Assembly: GCA_963966185.1 (NCBI GenBank)
Contig: CAWZYM010000327.1
Span: 691,001 to 755,000 of the forward strand
DNA: 64,000 nt
Source of the DNA: Rhabditoides inermis
Taxonomy: Eukaryota > Nematoda > Chromadorea > Rhabditida > Rhabditidae
Direction: 5' to 3'
The notes under the pieces: generated by a model
The model's input: only the letters and a program-made list of their open reading frames with translations
Database searches by the model: none
Told to the model about the DNA's origin: nothing
Position numbers and translations under genes: made by a program
Shown here: one piece after another, positions 46,289-54,434 of the stretch
How the letters are laid out: every line of letters starts with the position of its first letter
How positions within the stretch are numbered: the first letter of the stretch is position 1

Positions 46289-46758
46289 GATGCGAATGGG
46301 TTTATGGTTTTGGCGGTGGTCTTTCTGCTCTTTCTCTTCACCGCCTTCTTACGAACAACGCGTTTCTTCGTCTTCTTCACCGTTTTGCGCGATTTCCGGG
46401 ATTTCTTGGGTTGAGAGCGTTTACGCCGGCTTCCGCCAGAGCCTCTCTGATCGATGCGGTTAACTGCGCGTTTTACCAGTTTCTGATACGCCTGATTTCC
46501 GTGGTCCTTGATGGCGTCTCCCACAGAGCGTCCGGCAACAATATCGTCCAGCATGCGGCCGCTCGCCGTCAGTGCTTCAGAAGAAATAGCGCGGGTGGCA
46601 GAGCGCGCAATAGGGAGTACCATGCCTATCAGTTTAGACAATAGACCCCCGAGACCTGATGAACCGCGCTGATAGGCGTATCCGCGGTAGCCCGCGCCCG
46701 TTTGGCTTTCGAATACGGATAGCCAATCTACATTCAAATCGGGGTGATAATCAATCAT
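46276..46758 (-). CDS. Polinton pX-like (adenovirus minor-core-like) protein, about 160 aa
   Basis: Start chosen at MIDYHPD (46758); the frame is open nine codons further. It has YRGYAYQRGSSGLGGLL, the pattern of the small Polinton/adintovirus core protein that resembles adenovirus pX/pVI. A hydrophobic segment (LIGMVLPIA), a small-residue helix region and a strongly basic Lys/Arg tail follow, suited to DNA or capsid-interior binding. Ends inside capsid exon 1 in another frame (overlap 46276-46288). Confidence 0.75.
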   Translation of the reverse strand: MIDYHPDLNVDWLSVFESQTGAGYRGYAYQRGSSGLGGLLSKLIGMVLPIARSATRAISSEALTASGRMLDDIVAGRSVGDAIKDHGNQAYQKLVKRAVNRIDQRGSGGSRRKRSQPKKSRKSRKTVKKTKKRVVRKKAVKRKSRKTTAKTINPFASWAS

Positions 46759-46854
46759 TATCACTCTTTTCAGAAACACACACAAACAACAATGACGGGA
46801 TACGTTTTTATTTTCATACTTGTCTATTCACTAAAAATACAATACGCAGAGCAT

Positions 46855-47634
46855 TCAATCAGTATACTGTTTCGGTCTGAAATGAAGAATCATACAAATT
46901 TTTCCCGAATGAAAATCGAAAAGCTCGTTTAGTTCATTTTTCACTTCGACGTGAATTTTGCGCAGTTCTTGCGTTAAAACATTGACATATTGGGGAGTGT
47001 TCACTGCAATTTCAATATTCTCACCTATCGCGCCGCGCACCACGGCAATTTTCAGAAGTTGAGCGCGAACGTTAGACACTAGCTGGTAATCAACAATATT
47101 CGAATAGATGAACATGAGAGAGCTGGCAGTGTGAATAGGGTAATCTCCTGCTCTCGAGGCATTCAGGGTGCGAGGGGTTCCGAGCAAATATGCAATTTTC
47201 GGGGAAAGAGTCAACGAGTGTAATAGTGTCTGCGGGAATTCTACGGTACACTTTCTGGACTGCTCGTCATACGTCCATATAGGAGAGAATTGAGAGCGAT
47301 TAATCACTTTCTTCTCGATGAGTATGTTCTCCAACTGTCTATTCATAATGTCAATGAGTTGGGCGGCGGAGATGTAGTTGAAGGCGTCCAGATGCGCGAC
47401 AGTCTTGGTCCCGTCCGCAAGCGTGAGAGTGATCTTTGTTTCAGATTCTCCATGCGACGCGTGTGATTTGTCCGCACGCACCGCGTCGAAAGTGTACGGG
47501 TAGATGAGGTGTGTGAGTGCCACTTCGTATTTTCTCGACAAAGCGACCGTAGTCGGCAGCATGACGTCAAAATTGGCGATAGTGTTTGACGGGAGCGAGT
47601 CGCTCATAAGAGTGATGTAAAAGTCGCTATCCAT
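46855..47634 (-). CDS. Polinton penton-like minor capsid protein, 259 aa
   Basis: The N-terminus DSDFYITLMSDSL, then FDVMLPTTVALSRKYEVALTHL, is typical of the minor capsid (penton-like, single jelly-roll) protein of Polintons. The size fits. It starts within the last 8 nt of the preceding small membrane-protein gene (47627-47634). About 96 bp separate its stop from the pX-like start. Confidence 0.8.
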   Translation of the reverse strand: MDSDFYITLMSDSLPSNTIANFDVMLPTTVALSRKYEVALTHLIYPYTFDAVRADKSHASHGESETKITLTLADGTKTVAHLDAFNYISAAQLIDIMNRQLENILIEKKVINRSQFSPIWTYDEQSRKCTVEFPQTLLHSLTLSPKIAYLLGTPRTLNASRAGDYPIHTASSLMFIYSNIVDYQLVSNVRAQLLKIAVVRGAIGENIEIAVNTPQYVNVLTQELRKIHVEVKNELNELFDFHSGKICMILHFRPKQYTD

Positions 47635-47863
47635 GGTGAGGTGTGAGCGAGGGGTTTGGAAGTAGGTAGCCTATAGCAGACGATAGTACGGCGATCCACA
47701 GTTTCTCGTCGCAGTCTGTTTGTCGAAATGCGAGACAGTAAACGGCTGTCGCCACCACGCAATAAATCATAATGACCTGCGCGAGGTAGACGACTAGAGC
47801 CTTGGAACACTCGTAGTCTCCGACTCGCCAGGTGGAAGGGGTGGCAGAATTGTCGTCCTCCAT
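47627..47863 (-). CDS. Small Polinton membrane protein, 78 aa
   Basis: Start at ATG 47863, one base after the integrase stop. One strong hydrophobic segment (ALVVYLAQVIMIYCVVATAVYCL) is followed by a second weaker one. The stop overlaps the penton-like start by 8 nt. No family recognised. Position inside the virion cluster suggests a small structural or membrane role. Confidence 0.6.
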   Translation of the reverse strand: MEDDNSATPSTWRVGDYECSKALVVYLAQVIMIYCVVATAVYCLAFRQTDCDEKLWIAVLSSAIGYLLPNPSLTPHHG

Positions 47864-47864
47864 G

Positions 47865-48962
47865 CTAATGGCCGGTAATCTGACGCTCATCGACCCAACA
47901 ATTGAACTTTTTCGGGAAACCTTTCCACGATACAAATAATTGTTTCTTACCGCGCACTTTTCTACTATCGAGAACTTGATCGATTTTCCACACGTCGCTC
48001 GGATTGTTGAAACGCACCAATTCGTGCTCATAGACTACAGAATCGAGCTCTTCGTCGGCCATGTCGCAAATGATGTATGCCGGCACAGATTTGAACAATA
48101 ACTTTTTAATCTTAAAAACTTCGCCGGTGAAAGTGTGAGTATAGCCCTTTCTAAACGCCTCTCCTCGTTTCACAGCCAAGCGTACGGTATCGCCAATTTT
48201 GAAACGGTGCTGGACTAGCGCTTTTTTATGAGCCCCATAAACGCGATCCCAAACGAGACGTTCGTTCTTGTACGTCACATCTATAGGCGCGCAACCGATC
48301 AATTTCATTTCGCTTCGATTCAATCCTGCAACCACATCTTGCAACACGTCCAACCATCGAAAAGTGTTTTTTGCGGTCATAAACTTGTAAAGTTTTGACT
48401 TGCACCGACGCACCGCATTTTCCGCGTACGCCGCTTTCACGTCATGATTTTTGGGTATGTGGTGCATAATGCTACAATCTTTCAACACATTCTGAAAGAC
48501 GGCCGCTCGAAATTCTGATCCTGCGTCCGTGGTGAGAGTGGTGCACAACCGACGCTCACGTCTCAATATTTTTGTGTACGCCTCAGCCGTCTCCGCTCCA
48601 GTCTTACGTTTCATAGCCTCTACCATTACGTATCGTGACAAAACATCTACGACCACCAGAATATAGCGATAGCCGTCATTAAATTCCGTCAATTTGTCAT
48701 CCATCACCGCCAGATCGGCTTCGTGATTCGTGTTTAGACCTGAGCATTGAGTGGTACCTCTATAGCGCACCTTGCCTAGCGGGTGATGGCGAGTATACGT
48801 TTCAGACGACGACAAAAACTGTTCCACATCTCTTATAGTAATTTTATTAACAACAGCTTTAGCGGCCTTGTACAATGGATATTTCCCGCCGTACCCGGCA
48901 GGGTGCTTCACATCATAGTAAATATTCGATAAAACACTATTAAACTCACTACTCTTTACCAT
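47865..48962 (-). CDS. INT: Polinton integrase with C-terminal chromodomain, 365 aa
   Basis: A retrovirus-like integrase core is visible: EADLAVMDDKL with the first Asp, LTTDAGSEF with the second, and a YAENAVRRCKSKLYKF helix with the Glu. A C-terminal chromodomain-like module follows (ILDSRK/VRGKKQLFVSWKGFP, CWVDE) after a beta-rich linker. Polinton integrases are c-integrases that insert the element. Chromodomains in related retroelements guide insertion to marked chromatin. The start ATG overlaps the preceding stop by 7 nt. Reading frame intact. Confidence 0.9.
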   Translation of the reverse strand: MVKSSEFNSVLSNIYYDVKHPAGYGGKYPLYKAAKAVVNKITIRDVEQFLSSSETYTRHHPLGKVRYRGTTQCSGLNTNHEADLAVMDDKLTEFNDGYRYILVVVDVLSRYVMVEAMKRKTGAETAEAYTKILRRERRLCTTLTTDAGSEFRAAVFQNVLKDCSIMHHIPKNHDVKAAYAENAVRRCKSKLYKFMTAKNTFRWLDVLQDVVAGLNRSEMKLIGCAPIDVTYKNERLVWDRVYGAHKKALVQHRFKIGDTVRLAVKRGEAFRKGYTHTFTGEVFKIKKLLFKSVPAYIICDMADEELDSVVYEHELVRFNNPSDVWKIDQVLDSRKVRGKKQLFVSWKGFPKKFNCWVDERQITGH

Positions 48963-49783
48963 TGCGTAACGCTAAAACGAGTAGACATGGAATGATTTTG
49001 GGGACGGCGAGATTTATTCAATATTTGATCTACGGGGAAAGCGGTATCGGTGAGAAACTTTAAGAAAATATCGTTTCCGGGGAGTTTTGCCGATCTATTG
49101 CGATAGGGGTTTGCGAAATCGTCGATTAGACGATGAATGTTCGAACCGGCAATGGGTGAGCCGGACTCGTCAAAAAGCTCATGTCGTTCAGTTGTCCGCA
49201 ATTGCCATTTTTTGCAGTGTCGTACCAGCGGGTCAGTTCTCAACCTCTTAGAAGAGGGCGTGGCGTTTTTGTCGGCGGACGGCGCGTTTTTCTGCTTCCG
49301 GCGGCGTTTTGAGCTGGGGGGTTCAGAAGCGGCAGCAGATGATGTGGGAGTCGATTCCAGCTTTGCACGTTTGTTGCTGGGTGTCGTGGCGATCACCGTA
49401 TCATTCAACGTGTCGTTGTCGGTGTGCGCACGCGCCTCTCCATACGAACTGGCGAGAGACGGCGACGGTTTAGTGTCTGGCGTATCAGTCTGCGTCCCCG
49501 CTTCTTCTCGTCTGACGTTTTCTGCAGACAGGGCCGGCCCTGTCAGCGCGCTCAACGTCTGCCTAATCTGCACGCCTCTTCTCGACAACGCCTCGTTCAA
49601 TAGTCGAATTTTCACGTCCGGAGAGTGGGCGCTATTCTCGAGTATAGTGTGTAGATCTTCAATTGCCACCGGAGGGAGAGGTGCGGGGGCGGACAGTTGC
49701 ACCACCCCGTCAGCACTAGAAGACTTTGCCGGCGCGCTCGCACGATCCGTAGGAACTAGCATCATTTTACGAAACGACGACAT
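48956..49783 (-). CDS. Conserved Polinton-associated protein of unknown function, 275 aa
   Basis: Starts at ATG 49783, sharing one base with the upstream stop (TGATG). The N-terminus SFRKMMLVP and the C-terminal part with GSNIHRLIDDF...LPGNDIFLKFL resemble a protein family repeatedly seen near Polinton integrases, from my memory of such elements. The middle is Ser/Pro-rich with a basic KRRRKQK patch that could be a nuclear signal. No enzymatic motif. Confidence 0.6.
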   Translation of the reverse strand: MSSFRKMMLVPTDRASAPAKSSSADGVVQLSAPAPLPPVAIEDLHTILENSAHSPDVKIRLLNEALSRRGVQIRQTLSALTGPALSAENVRREEAGTQTDTPDTKPSPSLASSYGEARAHTDNDTLNDTVIATTPSNKRAKLESTPTSSAAASEPPSSKRRRKQKNAPSADKNATPSSKRLRTDPLVRHCKKWQLRTTERHELFDESGSPIAGSNIHRLIDDFANPYRNRSAKLPGNDIFLKFLTDTAFPVDQILNKSRRPQNHSMSTRFSVTQW

Positions 49784-50136
49784 CACTGTGCCGAGTCGGC
49801 AAGTAGTCCGGACAGAGTGCTCACAATAATGGGCAGAAAAAGGGGGAGAAAACCGGCGCCGTACTGTTCACAGTAGCCTCGCACCTTTGCAACGTCGCGA
49901 AAAGATGACAATTTGCGAATCTTATGCAAACGTTTTTGAATCTTACTTTGTGCTGCTTTTGTCAGATATCTATTCGGTCTCGCCAGAATGTTACACAAAG
50001 CCTCAATCAGACATTTCAGTGCGTTATCGGATAGATTATGCGTTTTTGACACCAGCTGCGTCTTCTCTCGCACCAGTGCCAGATCGAACAATTCGCGCAA
50101 ACACTTTTCGTCCCACATACAATGCACGCTGCTCAT
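49783..50136 (-). CDS. Small Polinton-associated protein, 117 aa, with C-terminal hydrophobic segment
   Basis: A helical, basic N-terminal two thirds ends in RGYCEQYGAGFLPLFLPIIVSTLSGLL, a Gly/Leu/Ile-rich segment. Proteins with a basic helix followed by a GGFL-type hydrophobic end are common in invertebrate Polintons, role unknown. The start overlaps the ATPase stop (ATGA), the stop overlaps the next start (TGATG). Confidence 0.65.
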   Translation of the reverse strand: MSSVHCMWDEKCLRELFDLALVREKTQLVSKTHNLSDNALKCLIEALCNILARPNRYLTKAAQSKIQKRLHKIRKLSSFRDVAKVRGYCEQYGAGFLPLFLPIIVSTLSGLLADSAQ

Positions 50137-50792
50137 TTCGGCACGTAGCAGTACGTAATGTCGTCAGGAAATATGGATGTGCGCAGCTGAAATTGTGCGG
50201 GTGTTTGCTGGGCCAAATCTATTAACAAGTACGAAAACGGTGCGCTCGTAGCGTTCTCAAATGATTCCAGGAAAAATTTTCGCTTTGTGGGAAATATCTG
50301 TGTCGCCAGATTTCGCACACTAAGCTTATCGGCGTTATTTCGGAACAGACAAATGTATGAGGTGTTGAGGCGTAGGTTGCGCAGCGTGCGCGAGTAAAAC
50401 AGTGAGTGCACTATAGAAATGACCGCGAGCGAAAAGTGATGAGTGGCGACGCTGAACAGCTTTTCCGCGTCAGGCCAGCTGTCCATTTTAATCATCAAAT
50501 CGTCTAGAACGAGCAGAGAGCCACAATTTTCTTTCAAAAAGTCCATTTCCGGCAACCCCTCGACAAATACGATATCGCCGCGAGCCGCCAGCTTGTCGTA
50601 CGCCGGCTGCCACTCGTTGTAACAGAACAGTACTTTTTCCGACTTGGTGTCGTAAATCGCATTACGGGAGGCGATAAGGCGAGACACAAACTGGGTCTTT
50701 CCTGCCCCCGTCGGGCCCGAAACGAGCATGTTACTGTGCCATCGGAGCATTACGACAACTATGTAACGATGTGAAAAGAAACGAAATGACAT
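50133..50792 (-). CDS. ATPase: Polinton DNA-packaging ATPase (A32/FtsK-HerA type)
   Basis: Walker A is GPTGAGKT, Walker B is LLVLDDLM, and a later sensor-like HHFSLAVISIVHSLF follows. This is the genome-packaging ATPase of Polintons and nucleocytoplasmic viruses. The likely start is the ATG at 50750 (MLRWHSNMLVSGPTG) or 50792; the frame is open to 50885 but the extra N-terminus is hydrophobic and unlike the family. Stop overlaps the next gene. Confidence 0.85.
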   Translation of the reverse strand: MSFRFFSHRYIVVVMLRWHSNMLVSGPTGAGKTQFVSRLIASRNAIYDTKSEKVLFCYNEWQPAYDKLAARGDIVFVEGLPEMDFLKENCGSLLVLDDLMIKMDSWPDAEKLFSVATHHFSLAVISIVHSLFYSRTLRNLRLNTSYICLFRNNADKLSVRNLATQIFPTKRKFFLESFENATSAPFSYLLIDLAQQTPAQFQLRTSIFPDDITYCYVPK

Positions 50793-50899
50793 GCATAAAA
50801 CGTTGATGATAACGATATTTATACCCGTAAATATGAACAAAACTGTACAAAGAATCAACAAAACAATCACATATGAACAAATCAAGCATCTACCCGTAC

Positions 50900-51178
50900 C
50901 TACTGTTTGTACCCCCAGGGCAGAGTGCGATACCTGTCCTCCGGCACCAGGCCGATCATCCTCTTGTTGAACACCGCACGATACCTCTTGGTGGTGGGCA
51001 CAGTGAAGACGCGGTGCGAGCCATCCGGCCGGATGAGGCTGTAGCGCACGTCGAGAGGCGGCACATCCCGGCCCTCCACGAGCGCATCCACACGCCTCTT
51101 CACCTCATCGAAAGTGATCTTTCGACTCGCTTCGTCCGTCAGTTTGAAGCCTCGACACTTGACCTAAACAAGCGCTGC

Positions 51179-51245
<67 letters not shown>

Positions 51246-51511
51246 CACTTCGGTCTTCTCCTCGCCGGCCGCGTTTCTGTACTTGTACGCGTAGTTCTTT
51301 GGCCCTGCTGCCACGAACTCCGTCTCGATCCAGCCCTCGGGGATCTCGGAGGTGAGATCGCCTAAAGTAATGAATTAACAGGGCGACAATGGTGAATGGT
51401 GCCACATACCGAGATAGTCACCGATCATGTGTTGGAGCGGGTTGGCCTCGCCCGCCGGCACCTCGAGCTGGATCGAGTCCGTGTCTGAAAATATGACCAT
51501 ACGTCCACTTC
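50900..51511 (-). pseudogene. PolB: Protein-primed DNA polymerase B, C-terminal fragment only
   Basis: Three exons join in frame: 51410-51511, 51249-51361, 50900-51163. Introns are 48 nt and 85 nt, the second mostly (CT)n. The first exon carries polymerase motif C (VIFSDTDSI). The second has AAGPKNYAYKY, the KxY-type motif of the thumb region. The third ends KRYRAVFNKRMI...PWGYKQ, as in Polinton polymerases. The 3'-5' exonuclease and palm motifs A and B are missing. The frame runs into the right inverted repeat at 51512, so about 85% of the expected protein is gone. Confidence 0.85.
51185..51242. repeat. (GA)n microsatellite in a PolB intron
   Basis: About 29 GA units lie inside the 85-nt intron. 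On the coding strand it forms a long CT tract before the splice acceptor. Confidence 0.85.
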
Positions 51512-52539
51512 GTTTTTGACGAGCCCTCGGTTACGGTAAAGCATGAGGAGGAGGAGGAGGAGCAGGAGGAGAAGGTGCAGAAGGTGCAGGAGAATGAGGA
51601 TCAGGAGCAAGAGGAGGACGAGGAGGAGGAGAATGAGGAGGCTACCGTCGAGAACGAGGAGAATGCGCGAATGGATGCCGGAAATCTCGTGATGTGTGAT
51701 AACACACAAGAGTACGAGACTATGAATGAGCAGGCAGTCGAGAAGAAGGACGTGGCTGTGCAGACTTGCCGCGTCTGCCAGGCCGCGGCAGCCCGCAAGG
51801 CGCTGCGCCAGAAGAAGAGAGCCGACACCGTCTCCGCGCACCGCACAATCGAGAAGACAAACACTCTAAGGAAGCTGGCGTGCATCCCCCTGTTTATCGA
51901 TTCTAACGAAAAGGTGTATATTCGCATTGCTTGAATAATTGTTTATTTATGAAAACAAATAAAATTTGGTTGAATTTATTTCATTTTTTCTTCTCCTTTC
52001 GCGAAGCAGCCGGCTCCGCCCAACCGCAGCGACACTACAATGCGTACAATATAAACATTGTATAAATTACACTCAAAACACATACATACCTTTAGTGTCT
52101 CTCTCTCTCTCCCGTATGCGTTCGCGACGCATGCTACGCTAGCCACGTAGAATGTGCCGTATTGACGTCACTCTCGCGCAAAACCCGCGAGAGTGACGTC
52201 ACGCCTTCATGTGCAACGTGCATACACTATAGACGCGATCATATGCACGCCGAACTCAATGTAAGTGTGAACAATTAAACGTAAACACGGCCGCGCGCGA
52301 CACCAGACAAGCACACACTGACGGACCTCCTACTTTCATACGCAAAGCTCCGCCCTCCCCCATAAACCAAATGCAAAAGAAAAAAAAAACAATAATTATT
52401 CTCTAGCAACAATCGGGCATTCACTCATCTCCGAATTCCTCGCTCAGTGCGGCGGCCCTCTGCGACCAAGTGTCTTCGAAGTGGTGGCCCCTCATTGTAC
52501 AACAAACCTCATTGTACAACAATCCACCCTCATTGTACA

Positions 52540-52589
<50 letters not shown>

Positions 52590-53151
52590 CTTGCTTGCTC
52601 TCTCTATTTTGCTTGCTTGTTCTCTCTTTCTCTTGCTTGCCTGCTCTCTCGTCCCCATATGACGCGACCATGCATTTCATCTCACAACCAAAACATTGCG
52701 CTTTCGAGACCGGTGGTGCGAGCCCAGAGGCGAGCCTCCATACAACTGTGTATCGCGCGCTTCGCATCGCGCTCTCTTCTACCACATTACACTCTCGCTC
52801 GCTCGCTCGCGTTCAGACTGGAGAGATCGCGTGAAAAGATGAGAGAGAGAGAGAACGGCTGGCAGCCGGCCAGTAGGCGGCCGGGTAGGAGGGCGGAGCT
52901 TAGGAGCAGTGCGGTAAAAGGAGGCTGGGGAGGGGTTTTAGAGGGCGGCGCTTGAAGGAGGTGCCTCAAATAGGTATTGCAAGACGGGCGTGACTCTAAT
53001 AGGCGGTGCTAGAGAGGCGTGGCTTCAGAGGGCGGGGCATTTGAGGGGCGTGGTTCGAAGGGGCGGAGCGTAAGGAGGCGTGGCTTTAGGAGGCGGAGCG
53101 TTAGGGGGCGTGGCTTCAAGGGGCGGTATCAGTTTTTGACTCCACGGCACC
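51512..53151 (-). repeat. Polinton right terminal inverted repeat, about 1.64 kb
   Basis: Inverted copy of 42091-43766. It differs by a deletion in the Glu-rich coding part, a longer CT tract (52543-52587) and a few substitutions. It contains the CRE hairpin (52163-52201) and the subterminal GC-box array, and ends at GGCACC (53151). Confidence 0.9.
51575..51934 (+). pseudogene. Acidic Polinton protein, 5'-truncated copy in the right repeat
   Basis: Matches the last 60% of the protein at 43287-43856. The start ATG and about 45 N-terminal residues lie outside the repeat, replaced by polymerase sequence. A deletion removes about 22 residues of the acidic run. The C-terminus is unchanged. Confidence 0.75.
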
Positions 53152-53179
53152 TCATCCTTCTCTCACATCGCAATCGTTG

Positions 53180-54330
53180 TGGCAGATGAAGGGAAAGATG
53201 CAGGTTAGTCAATTGCTTGTCATCACTATGTACATTATTTTAGAACTACCTGGGCTCGTCTACAGTGGAAGCGCGCAGCTGGTCGCGCAGCTGTTGCAGA
53301 CTGATCTACATAAACGACTACGAAACATTCAGTTCAATGACGTTAGTTATTTGTCGTTTATTTTAAACTATCTATGTTCGGGATTCAGCGATCGACTGTC
53401 GAGAATGTTCCCGTTCTTCGCTATGTTTCGGAGAGAGAAGTGCACAAAGCGGGGCTGTCGATTCTCGAAGAGGGTGAATCTCGTGAGAAACGGCTCGCGG
53501 TTGTTCGGAAAGAAGAAGAGGCGTACATTACTCTCATCATGCGGCGCTTCTGCGAGAATGTATGCTTTCCTCGTCAGAATCTGTTCAGGAATCGCGTGAG
53601 TTTTTGGTTTATCGGTAATGCGATTTGAATGTAATTACTACTGCAGGGATGCGGCGCTCGCGACCAGCCAAATTTTTGGCCTGTGGGATTTCGATTCGCA
53701 GGTGCCGGGATGAACACGTTCTACCAGGAGACCAAAGGTGGTGTCTGTTTATATCAATGTATGTAAACATTTATTTGTAGAAACGTTCGCTGATAACACT
53801 TCGGCACGACTCGCGGCTGTGAACGGGATGGTATCCAACTACAATGAGTACATCAAGGACCGTTTTGGTCTGACAGCGCAAGTGCATGGAGCAGGGAGAG
53901 GTATGTGCTGGAGGTGTTGATGAGTATGATCTGTCTTTGTTGAGGACTGCGTTTCGCCCCGGCTCAGTCGACCAGTCAGTCTCTCCAGGTGACCGAGGAG
54001 GGTGCAGATGAAGCCAGTGAGTTTCATTTATCACATTTTAATGGCCATGAGCATGAATGTTTACTTAATAGTCGATAGATATATGTCGATAGACGAATTG
54101 CGGTTGGTGATAAGTTCGAAGATCGATATTTAAAATAAGTTTATTATACTGATATTGAATAAAAAACAGAGTGAACGCTGAGTACGGATATTGGAAGATA
54201 CTGTGTACAATATTGTTTAGGAGGCGATCTGGCGGCTGCATGTGCTGCGATCGAAAGTTCATCTACAGCTTCAAGGGTCAGTCTACAGCTTCAAGGGTCA
54301 CTAGTATGTAAAATAACGAAATGAATTGGG
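53180..54330 (+). CDS. Unidentified spliced gene, plus strand
   Basis: A series of exons with short GT-AG introns stays in one frame: about 53188-53204, 53251-53340, 53389-53594 (the longest, VPVLRYVSERE...LIMRRFCEN), 53647-53740, 53781-53899, 53945-54018 and 54223-54300. Introns are mostly 45-50 nt; the last is about 200 nt. The joined protein would be about 220 residues with no motif I can name. It starts about 30 bp outside the Polinton end and converges on the KDZ gene. The exon model is by eye, so some borders may be wrong. Confidence 0.35.
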
Positions 54331-54434
54331 TTATAGGAAGGGAAGATACTGGCGAAGCGAGTCGCTGCTGATCTGGGTAACGTGGAGAACCTGCAGCGCG
54401 CACTCCACCTTCTGCTGACAAATCAGGTACGTGG

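Larger units (their letters stand above)
42091..53151. mobile_element. Polinton/Maverick (virus-like) element, 11.06 kb, polymerase truncated
   Basis: The element is bounded by inverted repeats 42091-43766 and 51512-53151. Minus-strand genes in transcription order: polymerase B C-terminus, packaging ATPase, 117-aa protein, 275-aa protein, integrase, small membrane protein, penton-like, pX-like, major capsid protein, spliced membrane protein, protease, acidic protein. Integrase, A32-type ATPase, adenain-like protease, double-jelly-roll capsid and protein-primed PolB together define Polintons/adintovirus-like elements. The virion and packaging genes look intact. PolB keeps only its last three exons. 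No clear 6-bp target duplication was found (ATATGG left, TCATCC right). Confidence 0.93.

Noticed and set aside
49137..49829. 230-codon plus-strand frame
   Set aside because: Antisense to the 275-aa Polinton protein; the minus-strand gene has better context through its overlapping start and stop.
51139..51405. Minus-strand frame of Ser/Leu repeats
   Set aside because: It reads through the CT-filled PolB intron and is out of frame with the polymerase exons.
42085..53157. 6-bp target-site duplication of the Polinton
   Set aside because: ATATGG on the left and TCATCC on the right do not match. Later rearrangement or an altered end is possible, so none is annotated.
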